Assembly: GCF_016901995.1 (NCBI RefSeq)
Contig: NZ_JACJLE010000020.1
Span: forward strand, 1-64,000
Source: Bacteroides caecigallinarum
GTDB taxonomy: Bacteria; Bacteroidota; Bacteroidia; Bacteroidales; Bacteroidaceae
Direction of reading: 5' to 3'
Length of the DNA stretch: 64,000 bases
Shown piece after piece: positions 23,748 to 32,377 of this stretch. The notes below the pieces were generated by a model. That model was not told the origin of the DNA and did not search any database. It worked only from the letters and a program-made list of their open reading frames with translations. The translations under genes and the position numbers were made by a program. Each line of letters begins with the position of its first letter. Position 1 is the stretch's first letter.

Positions 23748-25790
23748 TTATACCTCGCCCAGCATGTAGCTGTTCGGGCTGTCGGGTGATTTCACAATGA
23801 TTTCCTTTTCCCGCATGAAGCGGATGTAGCTCTTGGCCGTGCGTTCCTTCACCTCGAACGCCGCCTGAAGTTCTTCCGAAAGCTCCATGTAGCCGATGAA
23901 GCGTTTCCGGCTGAACAGTTCGCGTGCTACTGCCACGAGTTCCTCCTCCTTGCGCTTGTCCTTTTCCTCCTTCGGTTTCTCGCCCAAGTAGGCGTGCATC
24001 GCCTTCTCCTTGTCCCATGCGAACTGCATGAGCGGCACATCCAGCGGGCTGCCGTCCCGTACCTTCAGGGCTTTCACCACCGAAACGGCGGGGTTCGTGT
24101 CCTTTTCGATGGAGAGGATGGCGGCAGCCTTGCGTTGCAGCTCGCTGCCCAAGTGTCCGCGCAGCTTCAGCCCGTTGGGGATGAAGTGCAGCACCGTGAC
24201 GATGCACGTGTTGTAGATGCCCGCCAGCCGGTAGAGTTCCTCCACGACGGCGATGCTCTCCGCCTCGTCGTTGGCGCAGCGTATCAGGTCGGCGATGCCG
24301 TCAATGACCACCAGATGGATGCCCCCGTATTGGTAATGGAACTTGTCCATGCTGAGCACAATGGACTTCAGCCGCTCCTTGCGGCTCATCCCCGTCAGGC
24401 AGTATGCCTTGAACCACTCCGGCATCGTGTCGCGCCCGCAACGGCGCAGCAGGGTGCTTACGTTCTTGTATAGTTGCACCTCGCTCTGTTCGGTGTCATA
24501 GAACAGCACCGCCTTGCCTTTCGGGTTCCCTTCAATGGAAACGCCCAGCGTGTCGATGCCCTCCGCGTTTTCCGGTTTCACAGCACCGGCAATCAGGGCG
24601 GCCACATAGTTGCTTTTCCCCGTACCCTCCCCGCCGGTGATGCAGAGCAGGTTCCCTTGTGTTCCCAGCGGCACGCCGTTCACCGATACTATCATTTGTG
24701 CCACAGGTGGCGGGTTGTTGAAATCCAACTCGCATGATTTTAATGCTGACATATCTTCCTTGTATAATGAATCCAAATGGTTTAAGAACAATTTCAATAA
24801 ATCGTCGTGCGTGTGTCCCAACGCAAAATAATCCGTTACATCCTTTTCTTCTTTTGTTCCTGACAGTGGCAGCAAAAGGCGTTTCAATGCAAACGGCTTC
24901 AATTCTTCCTGCCGTTTGGCGGAAACTTCCAGACCGGTCTTGTCCATATCATACAGCAGGACAATGTGTTTGAACCGGTAGGAGAGCAGCATCAGCACAG
25001 AGGTAGGGATGACCGTCGTTTCCGAATTGAAACAGATGGCATGGAATCCGTTTGCCGCAAGGCTCATCACGTCTTTCTCCCCGCCGGTAATGAACAACAA
25101 ATCCCCCTTGGCGGGCAGTTGGTCAAGTCCGAAGCAATAACTGTCGCCCAAATCTCCGGCATAAAGGAAACGCATCTCCGAGCGTGGACGGTAGATTTTG
25201 ATGTATTTGTCGCCCATATACCCATACATCGGTTCCTGTGCCGTTTCAGTCAAGGTATAGGTTTTCCCTTCCTGATTGACGGAACTGAACGAATGCAGGG
25301 GGCGCACATTATATTTATTTAATGTATGCTCCGTGATTCCGGATTTGCCCCAAAATATCCGGTCTGTTTCATTGAACGCCCTTGGAACGATATTGTACGG
25401 GCGTATTTTCTTTATTACCTGTTCCGGCGTGGGCGGACAAACCACCTGAACGGAGGAAGTGTCCGCACAAGTTTCATAACCGTCCGCCAGCCCCAAATGC
25501 AGGTCATGGTCAATGATGCGCATGATTTCAACGAAATCCTTCGCGTTCCTGCAACTCAGCCCCGTCATTGTCCCTACCAACTCGAAGCAGTCCCCGGAAT
25601 ATTCCTCATTGCCGAAATCCTTCATCTTATACACCGAATGCCGCCGGTCATAATATACGTTGCACGATGCCTTCGTATCCTTATATAAAGGATTCAGGAA
25701 CTTCTTACCGATGCGGAACGGCACGGGCAGGTAGTGTCTGAACACCGAAAGCCCCCTGTCCGTCGCCTGCAAAATATCCTCCTTATTCAT
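23748..25790 (-). CDS. Primase-helicase type protein (Toprim + RecA-like ATPase), 680 aa
   Basis: N-terminal zinc-binding-like region with CYVYYDRRH-type motif (about 40-60), then a Toprim domain with TGGEKDVMSL (Glu about 237) and LLYDMDKTGLE. After a linker comes a RecA-fold ATPase: Walker A GGEGTGKSNY (Lys about 391) and Walker B LVVIDGIADLI, ending in a winged-helix-like region. This is the layout of plasmid/phage primase-helicases with a RepA-like ATPase, used for element replication. It overlaps the upstream HTH gene by 8 bases. Confidence 0.82.
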   Translation of the reverse strand: MNKEDILQATDRGLSVFRHYLPVPFRIGKKFLNPLYKDTKASCNVYYDRRHSVYKMKDFGNEEYSGDCFELVGTMTGLSCRNAKDFVEIMRIIDHDLHLGLADGYETCADTSSVQVVCPPTPEQVIKKIRPYNIVPRAFNETDRIFWGKSGITEHTLNKYNVRPLHSFSSVNQEGKTYTLTETAQEPMYGYMGDKYIKIYRPRSEMRFLYAGDLGDSYCFGLDQLPAKGDLLFITGGEKDVMSLAANGFHAICFNSETTVIPTSVLMLLSYRFKHIVLLYDMDKTGLEVSAKRQEELKPFALKRLLLPLSGTKEEKDVTDYFALGHTHDDLLKLFLNHLDSLYKEDMSALKSCELDFNNPPPVAQMIVSVNGVPLGTQGNLLCITGGEGTGKSNYVAALIAGAVKPENAEGIDTLGVSIEGNPKGKAVLFYDTEQSEVQLYKNVSTLLRRCGRDTMPEWFKAYCLTGMSRKERLKSIVLSMDKFHYQYGGIHLVVIDGIADLIRCANDEAESIAVVEELYRLAGIYNTCIVTVLHFIPNGLKLRGHLGSELQRKAAAILSIEKDTNPAVSVVKALKVRDGSPLDVPLMQFAWDKEKAMHAYLGEKPKEEKDKRKEEELVAVARELFSRKRFIGYMELSEELQAAFEVKERTAKSYIRFMREKEIIVKSPDSPNSYMLGEV

Positions 25791-26142
25791 TGTCTTCGTC
25801 CTTTGTTATATCCAACAACCGGTTCTTCTTGTAAACGTCTATCAGGTGCGGTTCACACGTGATAACCTTTTCCCGTACCTTTTTCTCTATTTCTGAGAGC
25901 TTGTACAGGCACTTGCGGCGGAACACCGAATACTCTACCAGTCCGTCGCTCCTTAACCGTTGCAGGGTGCGTGTGCTGATATGGAGCATATCGGCCACTT
26001 CTTGACTGTCCAGCCATACATCGTTGTCAAAGTCGCAATCCTGCAACTTGTGTTCATTCTTGGTAATGAACTCAGCGATTTTCGCTATTTGCCCCATCAT
26101 CTTTTGATAGGCGGCACTTTCCATTACGATAACTTCTGTCAT
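25783..26142 (-). CDS. Helix-turn-helix protein (excisionase-like), 119 aa
   Basis: MerR-like HTH with WLDSQEVADMLHISTRTLQR, LRSDGLVEYSVFRRKCLYKL and SEIEKKV. It is a relative of the 137-aa protein at 23315-23728, and the two bracket the primase gene. Stop overlaps the start of the primase by 8 bases. Probable regulator of the replication unit. Confidence 0.82.
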   Translation of the reverse strand: MTEVIVMESAAYQKMMGQIAKIAEFITKNEHKLQDCDFDNDVWLDSQEVADMLHISTRTLQRLRSDGLVEYSVFRRKCLYKLSEIEKKVREKVITCEPHLIDVYKKNRLLDITKDEDNE

Positions 26143-26312
26143 AATCCTAATTATTGAAATGTTTGCCGCAAAGTTCCCGATAAGTCAAAATCCGCATGGT
26201 ATACTATACGTGTACTACACCATAATTTTTTGTTCCTGCATTTTTTTTGCGGGAAAATGCGAGGTCAATCCGTTTCGGTCAGGAGTAAGGTTAATAGGTT
26301 CAAAATTAGTTC

Positions 26313-26360
26313 AGTGCAAGGTGCAAGCCTATTTATATATATAGGCTCGCACCTTGCACT
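26313..26360. repeat. Long hairpin near the right end of the left element
   Basis: AGTGCAAGGTGC, one unpaired A, AGCCTAT, a short AT loop, then ATAGGCT, C, GCACCTTGCACT: 19 paired bases with one bulge or mismatch. It is about 210 bp from the element end and 170 bp upstream of the primase operon, a place where origins or transfer sites often lie. Its role is unknown. Confidence 0.6.
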
Positions 26361-26417
26361 TGAAAAAAAGGCTGAAAAAAATATTGTCAAGAACTTGCAT
26401 GTTTCAAAAATGTGTAG

Positions 26418-26425
26418 TACTTTTG
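26418..26425 (+). promoter_or_regulatory. Putative -7 box TACTTTTG upstream of tRNA-Asp
   Basis: It fits TAnnTTTG, with CTTG 20 bases before it, and points to the tRNA-Asp gene 188 bases downstream. Since it lies within the left element, the tRNA may now be transcribed from element DNA. Confidence 0.35.
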
Positions 26426-26568
26426 CACTCGCAATCGAAAGGTGACACGGTGGTGTCATAAGCTACGAAAATTGACAAGATGAAATCGTAACCAAGTCGT
26501 AACCATTAAATTTTAGGTTACGCATAAGTTACTGATTAAAAAGATATTATAAGCGGCAGGTACGATTA

Positions 26569-26581
26569 CCGTACGCACCGC
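26569..26581 (+). other. Copy of tRNA-Asp 3' end, end of left element
   Basis: CCGTACGCACCGC is identical to the last 13 bases of the tRNA-Asp region (26675-26687). The sequence before it (to 26568) has no tRNA character, so this is a junction, probably the att site of the left element inserted in a preceding tRNA-Asp copy. Confidence 0.65.
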
Positions 26582-26612
26582 CAACAAAAAAAATAAACAG
26601 TTAGAAATAACT

Positions 26613-26686
26613 GGTGCGTTAGTTCAGTTGGTTAGAATACATGCCTGTCACGCATGGGGTCACGGGTTCGAGTCCCGTACGCACCG
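26613..26686 (+). tRNA. tRNA-Asp (GTC)
   Basis: Acceptor stem GGTGCGT pairs with ACGCACC, D-arm TAGTTCAGTTGGTTAGA, anticodon loop CTGTCAC gives anticodon GTC, T-arm CGGGTTCGAGTCCCG, discriminator G. CCA is not encoded. It is the insertion target of the island to its right. Confidence 0.96.
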
Positions 26687-26687
26687 C
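26671..26687 (+). other. Island attachment site, tRNA side
   Basis: It is a 17-bp core within the T-arm and acceptor stem of tRNA-Asp, identical to 40164-40180. The insertion therefore leaves the tRNA intact. Confidence 0.85.
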
Positions 26688-26710
26688 AAACTTACAAAGC
26701 AAAATTAGGA

Positions 26711-26746
26711 AAAGCTCTGATTAACAACAGAATCAGGGCTTTTTTC
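26711..26746 (+). terminator. Terminator downstream of tRNA-Asp (element-borne)
   Basis: AAAGCTCTGATT and AATCAGGGCTTT (one G-T pair) around 8 bases, followed by a T-run. It replaces the terminator now displaced to 40183. Confidence 0.8.
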
Positions 26747-26925
26747 GTTTCCGGGCGGAAGCAGAATATAGCGTTTCTACGAAGTTTGTCAGGTGCAAAT
26801 TCAGGGTCCTTTTTTAGGGACAATAAAAAAGCACCTGAAATGTATAATACTTCATTGATTATCATGTTTTTGCGTAGGATTTTCCTGTTCCTCATTTTCT
26901 AATTTTACAACGTAAATAAAGTGGT

Positions 26926-28161
26926 ATGAAACAGGAATCAATGAAAGTTCTGTTCTTTATCCGTAAGAGCAGACTAAAGAAAAACGGTGAGGCACCTATT
27001 TTTCTGCGGGTGACAATTAACGGACAATTGGATGAAGTCCGGATTCAACGTTCTGTTCCGTTGAAGTTATGGGATAATGTGAAGGAACGCAGTAAAGGAA
27101 AAGACCGGAGTTCAACGGAGCTGAACAGCTATATCGAGGCATTGAAAGTAAGGCTGTACCAGATTCACAAGGAACTTCTCTGTCGGGAAGCACTGATTAC
27201 CCCAAAGAATCTTCTGATAAAGTTATTCTCTAAAGAGGAACGACATCTGGTTTTGCAGACCATGCGGAAATGTATCGATGACTGGACTTCCCTGATTGGT
27301 ACGGAGTACCAGCCCTCCACCATTTCACGTTATAACAACTGTTATGAATCGTTGCAGACAGTCATTAAGGATTTCTACAAGAAAGAGGATATTACATTTC
27401 ATGAACTTAGTGGGGAATTCATCGACCGGTTTGAGATGCATCTGAGAACGGTACGTAAACTTTCCCAGAATACCCTGACCAAGTATATGAGCTGTTTTCG
27501 CAAATTTCTCGGACTGGCCAGGGAAAACGGATGGCTGGAACTGGACCCGTTGGCCGGAAAACGCAAGCGTCTGTTCCGTAAGGAAGAGACGTGCCCTACG
27601 TTTCTGACCCTGGAAGAATTGAAACGGATTATGGAGAAGGACTTTTCCACGACACGTCTGAACACCGTGAAGGATTTTTTCCTGTTCTGTTGTCTGACCG
27701 GCCTGTCGTATATTGATGTGAAGACCTTGTGCCCGGCACATCTTTATAAGGATAATGAGGGGAAACTGTGGATACACAAGGCCCGCGTGAAGATAATCAC
27801 TCATAAGGAAAGCTGTACTTGCAATGTACCGCTTTTGGAACCTGCTCTTGTCATTCTGGAGAAATACAAGAACTGGAACCCAGAAGATCCTGAAGGTCCC
27901 TGTTTCCCGATTCCGTCGAATCAGAAGATGAACGAATTCCTGAAAGAGATTGCCACCCTGTGTCGGGTGAACAAGCGGCTGACCGTCCATTGCAGTAGGC
28001 ACACGTTCGCGACGACTGTTACCCTTGCCAATGATGTCGCCCTGCAGAATGTGTCGAAGATGCTTGGCCATTCTTCAACCCGCATGACACAGCATTATGC
28101 ACGTGTACTGGATAACAGTATTATGAAGGACATGCAGGATGTCGCCCGGGTCTTCGGATAA
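26926..28161 (+). CDS. Tyrosine recombinase (island integrase), copy 1
   Basis: The product is 411 aa. N-terminal Arm-type domain (VLFFIRKSRLKKNGEAPIFL), SAM-like core-binding domain (about 105-205), catalytic domain from about 215. The second-motif residues are intact: HCSRHTFAT (His, Arg, His), LGHSSTRMTQHYAR with His and nucleophile Tyr. The first catalytic Arg is replaced in CLTGLSYIDV, as in several Bacteroides integrases. It is the integrase nearest to the tRNA and points away from it, the usual position for the enzyme that acts on this tRNA-Asp site. Confidence 0.9.
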   Translation: MKQESMKVLFFIRKSRLKKNGEAPIFLRVTINGQLDEVRIQRSVPLKLWDNVKERSKGKDRSSTELNSYIEALKVRLYQIHKELLCREALITPKNLLIKLFSKEERHLVLQTMRKCIDDWTSLIGTEYQPSTISRYNNCYESLQTVIKDFYKKEDITFHELSGEFIDRFEMHLRTVRKLSQNTLTKYMSCFRKFLGLARENGWLELDPLAGKRKRLFRKEETCPTFLTLEELKRIMEKDFSTTRLNTVKDFFLFCCLTGLSYIDVKTLCPAHLYKDNEGKLWIHKARVKIITHKESCTCNVPLLEPALVILEKYKNWNPEDPEGPCFPIPSNQKMNEFLKEIATLCRVNKRLTVHCSRHTFATTVTLANDVALQNVSKMLGHSSTRMTQHYARVLDNSIMKDMQDVARVFG

Positions 28162-28165
28162 ACGG

Positions 28166-28206
28166 AAAGGCTATACTTCACAACGCACAGTGAGGTATAG
28201 CCTTTT
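28166..28206 (+). terminator. Terminator after recombinase copy 1
   Basis: AAAGGCTATAC and GTATAGCCTTT, 11-bp arms with about 18 bases between, then TTAC. The same stem follows recombinase copy 2. Confidence 0.82.
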
Positions 28207-28258
28207 ACATGAATGAAGAGTTGTTTGCTTGTATGGATTGGCCTCGCTTTTGTCGGGA

Positions 28259-28537
28259 TTATCTTTTCTTCCCTTTTTCAATCAGTCTGATGATATCCTG
28301 TCTCCGATAATAGGTTTTCCGGTCAATCTGGGAGAAGGGCAAGGTACCGTTGCTTCTCATGGCTTGCAATGTTCTCTGTGATATGTTCAGTGCCATGCAT
28401 ACTTCCTGATTGTCCATCCAGTCATCCAGACTTTTTGAGGTTTGATTGCCTTTAAGGTTTTCCAGTTTTTCTTTCAGCAGTTGGATGGACATTACCATTT
28501 CTCTGAAAGTACCGGCTTCAATGTTTATGATTTCCAT
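28259..28537 (-). CDS. Excisionase-like HTH protein, copy 1
   Basis: The product is 92 aa from ATG 28537 (MEIINIEAGTFREMV). The longer frame starting at 28564 overlaps the promoter (TATCTTTG on minus, 28562-28569). HTH at about 45-80: WMDNQEVCMALNISQRTLQA, MRSNGTLPFSQIDRKT, YYRRQDIIRLI. It is convergent with recombinase copy 1. Such proteins regulate integrase activity or act as directionality factors. Confidence 0.82.
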   Translation of the reverse strand: MEIINIEAGTFREMVMSIQLLKEKLENLKGNQTSKSLDDWMDNQEVCMALNISQRTLQAMRSNGTLPFSQIDRKTYYRRQDIIRLIEKGKKR

Positions 28538-28598
28538 AAAGTGTAGTTGTTTGGTTTGAGGCAAAGATAGACGGTATGGGCCGACCGGCCAATATCAT

Positions 28599-28629
28599 GT
28601 CATCAGATGGCATCACAAGTCATCAGATG
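28599..28629. repeat. GTCATCAGATG direct repeats upstream of HTH copy 1
   Basis: GTCATCAGATG occurs at 28599-28609 and 28619-28629, a 20-bp period (two helical turns), upstream of the HTH promoter. Related repeats (ATCAGATG, TCATCAAATG, TCTTCAGATT) lie at 30460-30487 upstream of the second HTH gene. They may be binding sites for the HTH proteins or arm-type sites of the recombinases. Confidence 0.55.
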
Positions 28630-28773
28630 TCTCATGTTGTCTGTTGCAGGAACCGGTCTTTCAAAAATATCCGGTCGTTGAATCCGGAAAGTACAGCCGT
28701 GTTCAGGAAAGGCATGTATTATACTTCACTATATTGCGCAATTTTGCATAGTGTTGTATATCAGTGTATTTAC

Positions 28774-28781
28774 TAAGTTTG
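28774..28781 (+). promoter_or_regulatory. -7 box TAAGTTTG of recombinase copy 2
   Basis: It matches TAnnTTTG and lies 16 bases before the ATG of recombinase copy 2, with GTTG 17 bases upstream. Confidence 0.55.
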
Positions 28782-28797
28782 TACCAAAACAAAACGT

Positions 28798-29994
28798 ATG
28801 AAAGGAAACACACTGAATGTAATGTTCTTTATCTTGAAGAACAAGTTGTTGAAGAACGGTGAAGCACCGGTCGTTCTTCGGGTGACAATTAACGGGCAGC
28901 GGGATGAAATCCGTATCCAGCGCTCTATATCGGTGGAGTTATGGGACAATGCAAAGATGCGTAGCAAAGGAAAAGACCGAAGTTCGAGGGAACTGAACAT
29001 GTACCTTGAGACGCTGAGGGACAGAATATATGTCATTCACAGGAATTCCGTGTATGACGGGGAAAAACTGACTCCGAAGAAAATCCTGGATATTCTGTAT
29101 GCCAGAGAAGGACGGCATCAGGTTCTGAAGGCCATGAAGGAATGCATAGACGGATGGGCGGCTTCTCCCGGGGATTTGCATCCTGCCACGCTGGCACGTT
29201 ACAACAGATGCTGCGGATTGGTAGAGACCGTCATACGGAATGTTTACAATAAGGAAGATATCGCGTTCTCCGAACTGGACAGGAAGTTCATCACGGCATT
29301 TGAAAGGTATTTGAAGGAAACCCGCGGGCTGGCCTGGAATACGGCGGCTAAATATTTGGAGTGTTTCCGTAAAGTTCTCAAGGTGGCCCAGCAGAAGGGG
29401 TGGATGGAGGATGGCAGGTGCTTGAAAGAACTGGGACGGCTGTGCGTGAAGGAGGAGACTTCTCCGTCTTTTCTGGGCTGGGATGAACTGAGAACAGTGA
29501 TGGAAACGGATATGCCGGCCGGACGTCTGGAACGGGTGAAGGATGTGTTCGTCTTCTATGCGCTCACCGGACTTTCCTATCAGGGGATAAGCACCCTTTG
29601 TCCGTCGCACTTGTTTAGGGATGACGAAGGAACACTGTGGATTTGCAGGACACGTGCTGAAGTAGCGGAGGTTGGAGACAGCTGTACAAGCCGTGTTCCT
29701 CTTCTTAAACCGGCAATGGTCCTGCTGGAGAAATACAGAGGCTGGAATCCGATGAATCCGGAAGGGCCGTGTTTTCCTGTCCCGTCAATCCAGAAAATGA
29801 ATGAATACCTGAAAGAGGTTTCGGTACTATATCGGATTTCCAAGCGTCTGACCACCCAGATGGCCCGCAATACGTTCGCTGCGACAGTCACCCTGGCCAA
29901 CCGGATTCCCAAAGAACACGTCAGGGAAATACTCGGCTATTCTTCCGACTATATGTTGCGCCATTATATGCAGGCTCAGGAAAGGAATTCCTGA
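28798..29994 (+). CDS. Tyrosine recombinase-like protein, copy 2, degenerate active site
   Basis: The product is 398 aa, and is clearly a duplicate of copy 1 (shared LLKNGEAP, RVTINGQ, ELWDNAK, RSKGKDRSS and the C-terminal plan). The catalytic set is eroded: the HCSRHTF motif is QMARNTF (first His to Gln, second His to Asn), LGH is LGY, and the first Arg is replaced as in copy 1. Arg of the second motif and Tyr in LRHYMQ remain. The frame is full length and uninterrupted, so it may be a DNA-binding partner rather than an active recombinase. Confidence 0.85.
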   Translation: MKGNTLNVMFFILKNKLLKNGEAPVVLRVTINGQRDEIRIQRSISVELWDNAKMRSKGKDRSSRELNMYLETLRDRIYVIHRNSVYDGEKLTPKKILDILYAREGRHQVLKAMKECIDGWAASPGDLHPATLARYNRCCGLVETVIRNVYNKEDIAFSELDRKFITAFERYLKETRGLAWNTAAKYLECFRKVLKVAQQKGWMEDGRCLKELGRLCVKEETSPSFLGWDELRTVMETDMPAGRLERVKDVFVFYALTGLSYQGISTLCPSHLFRDDEGTLWICRTRAEVAEVGDSCTSRVPLLKPAMVLLEKYRGWNPMNPEGPCFPVPSIQKMNEYLKEVSVLYRISKRLTTQMARNTFAATVTLANRIPKEHVREILGYSSDYMLRHYMQAQERNS

Positions 29995-30034
29995 AAGGCA
30001 TGAAGCAGACATATACAAAATATGATAAAAAGTG

Positions 30035-30072
30035 AAAGGCTATACTCCAACGGATGTGGTGGTATAGCCTTT
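30035..30072 (+). terminator. Terminator after recombinase copy 2
   Basis: It has the same 11-bp arms AAAGGCTATAC / GTATAGCCTTT as the terminator at 28166-28206, with a different loop. It confirms that recombinase and terminator were duplicated together. Confidence 0.82.
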
Positions 30073-30092
30073 CCCATAAACGGAACCGGATG

Positions 30093-30386
30093 TCAGAACG
30101 CTTCTTTCCGGTTCTTTTCCAGCAGTCGTACGATATCGCTTTCCCGGTATAGGATTTTTCCTCCTATCTGGTAATAAGGCAATATGCCGTAGCGTCTGTA
30201 GTCCAGCAGCGTACGCTTGCTCAGCTTGAGTTTTCCGGCCAGTTCCGTATCTGTCAGGTAGTTTTCCCCGTCCAATAAGTGCCGGTTATCCGCCGGCAAA
30301 TGGTCTATGAGGTCCGATACCCTTTTCATTTCATTGAAGAAATGAAGTACTACTTCCTTGTCTGATCTGGTGATGATTGTTCCCAT
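30093..30386 (-). CDS. Excisionase-like HTH protein, copy 2
   Basis: The product is 97 aa from ATG 30386 (MGTIITRSDKEVVLHFF). A longer frame would start upstream of the -7 box TATCTTTG (minus, 30410-30417), so it is rejected. HTH with YLTDTELAGKLKLSKRTLLD, YRRYGILPYYQIGGKILY and RESDIVRLL. It is the diverged duplicate of the gene at 28259-28537 and has the same place relative to its recombinase. Confidence 0.82.
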   Translation of the reverse strand: MGTIITRSDKEVVLHFFNEMKRVSDLIDHLPADNRHLLDGENYLTDTELAGKLKLSKRTLLDYRRYGILPYYQIGGKILYRESDIVRLLEKNRKEAF

Positions 30387-30470
30387 AAAATGTTCTTTTT
30401 GGTTTGAAACAAAGATATCCGCATTCTCATGCCGCTGCAAACCATCGGAACCTGTTGGTATCAGATGTCA

Positions 30471-31715
30471 TCAAATGTCTTCAGATTTCATCGTACCGGA
30501 TTTCTGTTTCCAGTCCTTCAGCTTGTTCTTTAATACCTTCATGTCCTCCGTGACTTTCCTGTACGTGATTCTTGCATAGGCTTGTGTAACCCTCAAATTG
30601 GTATGTCCGAGCATTTTGGAAAGCGTTTCTATCGGAAGTCCGTTTTCCAGACAGACAGTCACGGCGAACGTGTGCCGGGCCACATGAAATGTCACCCTTT
30701 TTCTGATATGGCAGATGTCAGCAAGTTCTTTAAGATAGGCATTGCTTTTCTGGTTCGAGATGGTCGGGAACAGGTATTCCGATTCGCCTTTTCCTATGTA
30801 AAAACTAGCGATTTTCTTGGCTTGGGGAAGGAGAGGGATGAATGCGGGGTGGTTGGTCTTGGTCCTGTACAGATGGATATACATGCTTTTGTCAGAATCT
30901 GAAATGATTTGATCCTTTCTTAACCGACAGATGTCCGAATAGGATATACCCGTGAAACAGCTGAAAATAAATATGTCACGGATGGAAGCCAGTCTGGGAA
31001 TATCCAGCCGCTTGTTCATTATCCTTATTATTTCCTGCCTGTTCAGGTATTGTTTCTGGCTTTCCACCTTCTTTATTCGGTAGGTCGAGAACGGATTGGT
31101 CAGAATAATTCCGCACTGGTATGCCCATAGAATTCCTTTTCTGACCATACTCATCATCTTGGCTGTCGTATTGATTGACAGCCTGCAGTCAGTCCTAAAG
31201 AAAAGTTCCAATTCGTGTATCATCTGCCGGTTGAACTGTTCTAGTGGCATATCTTGTCTGCTCATTTTCTTGCAGAACTCTTCAAGCCGCCTGTAGACTA
31301 GTTTATGCCTATTGGAATGTGATATGCTGATTTGTCCGGCATGTGCCAGCCTGTCCGCATCTTTCACCTGTTTGTCAAATATCTCCAAAAGGGAAGGCGG
31401 GTTGGATCCTGTGGCCATGAAGCGTTGTTTCAGCATGCTTGCTGTAAGATGTTTCCCTTCCAGTTGGGCCTGTTGGTAATGATGCTGCAATGTGGAACTT
31501 ACTTTGTCCAGGTATGTATTGATGTCGTGTGCTTCTGGATTCATGTCGGAAACACGCCTGTTCTGCTTGTCCCAATGCTCCTGCAGGATGGACGTCTTCA
31601 GGCTTACATCTGCGGCCTTGTTGTTGACTATGATTCGAAGCATGATTGTTGACTTGCTGTCTTTTTGAAGCTTTCTACGCTTCAGATAGAAGTAGATGGA
31701 AAAACTATGTCTCAT
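30471..31715 (-). CDS. Tyrosine recombinase, third, leftward
   Basis: The product is 414 aa with the same three domains as the other two but only distantly related. Catalytic residues are present except for the first Arg (CFTGISYSDICRL): HVARHTFAVTV, LGHTNLRVTQAYAR. It is transcribed towards the HTH gene and ends in the GTCATCAGATG-like repeats at 30460-30487. It could be an independent integrase from another element or a partner of the duplicated pair. Confidence 0.88.
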   Translation of the reverse strand: MRHSFSIYFYLKRRKLQKDSKSTIMLRIIVNNKAADVSLKTSILQEHWDKQNRRVSDMNPEAHDINTYLDKVSSTLQHHYQQAQLEGKHLTASMLKQRFMATGSNPPSLLEIFDKQVKDADRLAHAGQISISHSNRHKLVYRRLEEFCKKMSRQDMPLEQFNRQMIHELELFFRTDCRLSINTTAKMMSMVRKGILWAYQCGIILTNPFSTYRIKKVESQKQYLNRQEIIRIMNKRLDIPRLASIRDIFIFSCFTGISYSDICRLRKDQIISDSDKSMYIHLYRTKTNHPAFIPLLPQAKKIASFYIGKGESEYLFPTISNQKSNAYLKELADICHIRKRVTFHVARHTFAVTVCLENGLPIETLSKMLGHTNLRVTQAYARITYRKVTEDMKVLKNKLKDWKQKSGTMKSEDI

Positions 31716-32194
31716 AAGAAATAAATATTAATTTGTCCATATCACAAATGGGTGCATAGGACATGGATAAGACATAGATTATGGTATTGAATGGACTTTA
31801 ATATCTTGATTAATAATAGTTTTGAATAAAACGCTATATAAGAGGGAAATAAAGTAAATGTGTGATTTTCAGATATTTGTTAGGGCCATAGGGAGAGGTT
31901 CAAATCCGCTTGGGGACGGAACCCAGAGCCCCAATCTGCCTTGAAGTAATTAGATGGAATGTAATGTGTTTATTGTCAGATGTTTGAATCTATATAGTTC
32001 GACATTGCTTACAAAAATAGGTTCAGTTCCTACATAATTTGCTGGTGAACCTTGTAGGATATTAGTATTCAACCGGATCCATCAGGCAGTTGGTTGCAGG
32101 GCCTTTGAATAGCCACCTCTTTCTATCTGTATGAAGAATTTGACGTTACGGAGGTAGTGTTCTCCGGCTCGCCGGAACGGACGGGAAAAGCCGG

Positions 32195-32377
32195 TTATTT
32201 CCGTTTCTTTTGGGAGTTCCTACATTCCTCAGTTTTGGCATGTCCGTTCACATAAATACGGGCTTCTTCACGGAATCTTTCACGTTCCGGTGTCCTGAGT
32301 TTACCGAACTGGGAATCCATGAGTTTGTCAATGTTTGTTAGACCGTTTCCTTTTAGAATTTCCTTTTTTGTCTTCAT
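32195..32377 (-). pseudogene. Relic of a HigA-type XRE antitoxin
   Basis: The 60 residues start MKTKKEILKGNGLTNIDKLM and DSQFGKLRTPERERFREEAR. The opening 'MKTKxEILxxxxLTNIDxLMDxQFGKxxTPERxxFxxEA' is the typical N-terminus of Bacteroidales HigA-like antitoxins, which continue into an XRE HTH domain. Here the frame ends in unrelated residues (NGHAKTEECRNSQKKRK) without HTH. No toxin gene adjoins it. It is a truncated remnant. Confidence 0.6.

Larger units (their letters stand above)
1..26581. mobile_element. Integrative (conjugative-type) element, right part
   Basis: Everything up to the 13-bp tRNA-Asp 3'-end copy at 26569 appears to be one or more inserted elements. The gene set DUF4099/DUF3945 protein, TopB, DUF1896 and giant methylase-helicase is a standard block of Bacteroides conjugative transposons and related genomic islands. 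The primase/helicase flanked by HTH proteins is also a mobile-element set. Base composition changes sharply inside: the cassette array is AT-rich, 11.4-25 kb is GC-rich, and the chromosome to the right is AT-rich again. No relaxase, coupling protein or tra genes are visible, so mobility functions and the left boundary lie outside the window, or the element is defective. Confidence 0.7.

Noticed and set aside
31890-31935. Possible tRNA remnant (GGTTCAAATCC, then a G/C-rich stem)
   Set aside because: Only a T-loop-like stretch is present; no acceptor stem or anticodon arm can be formed.
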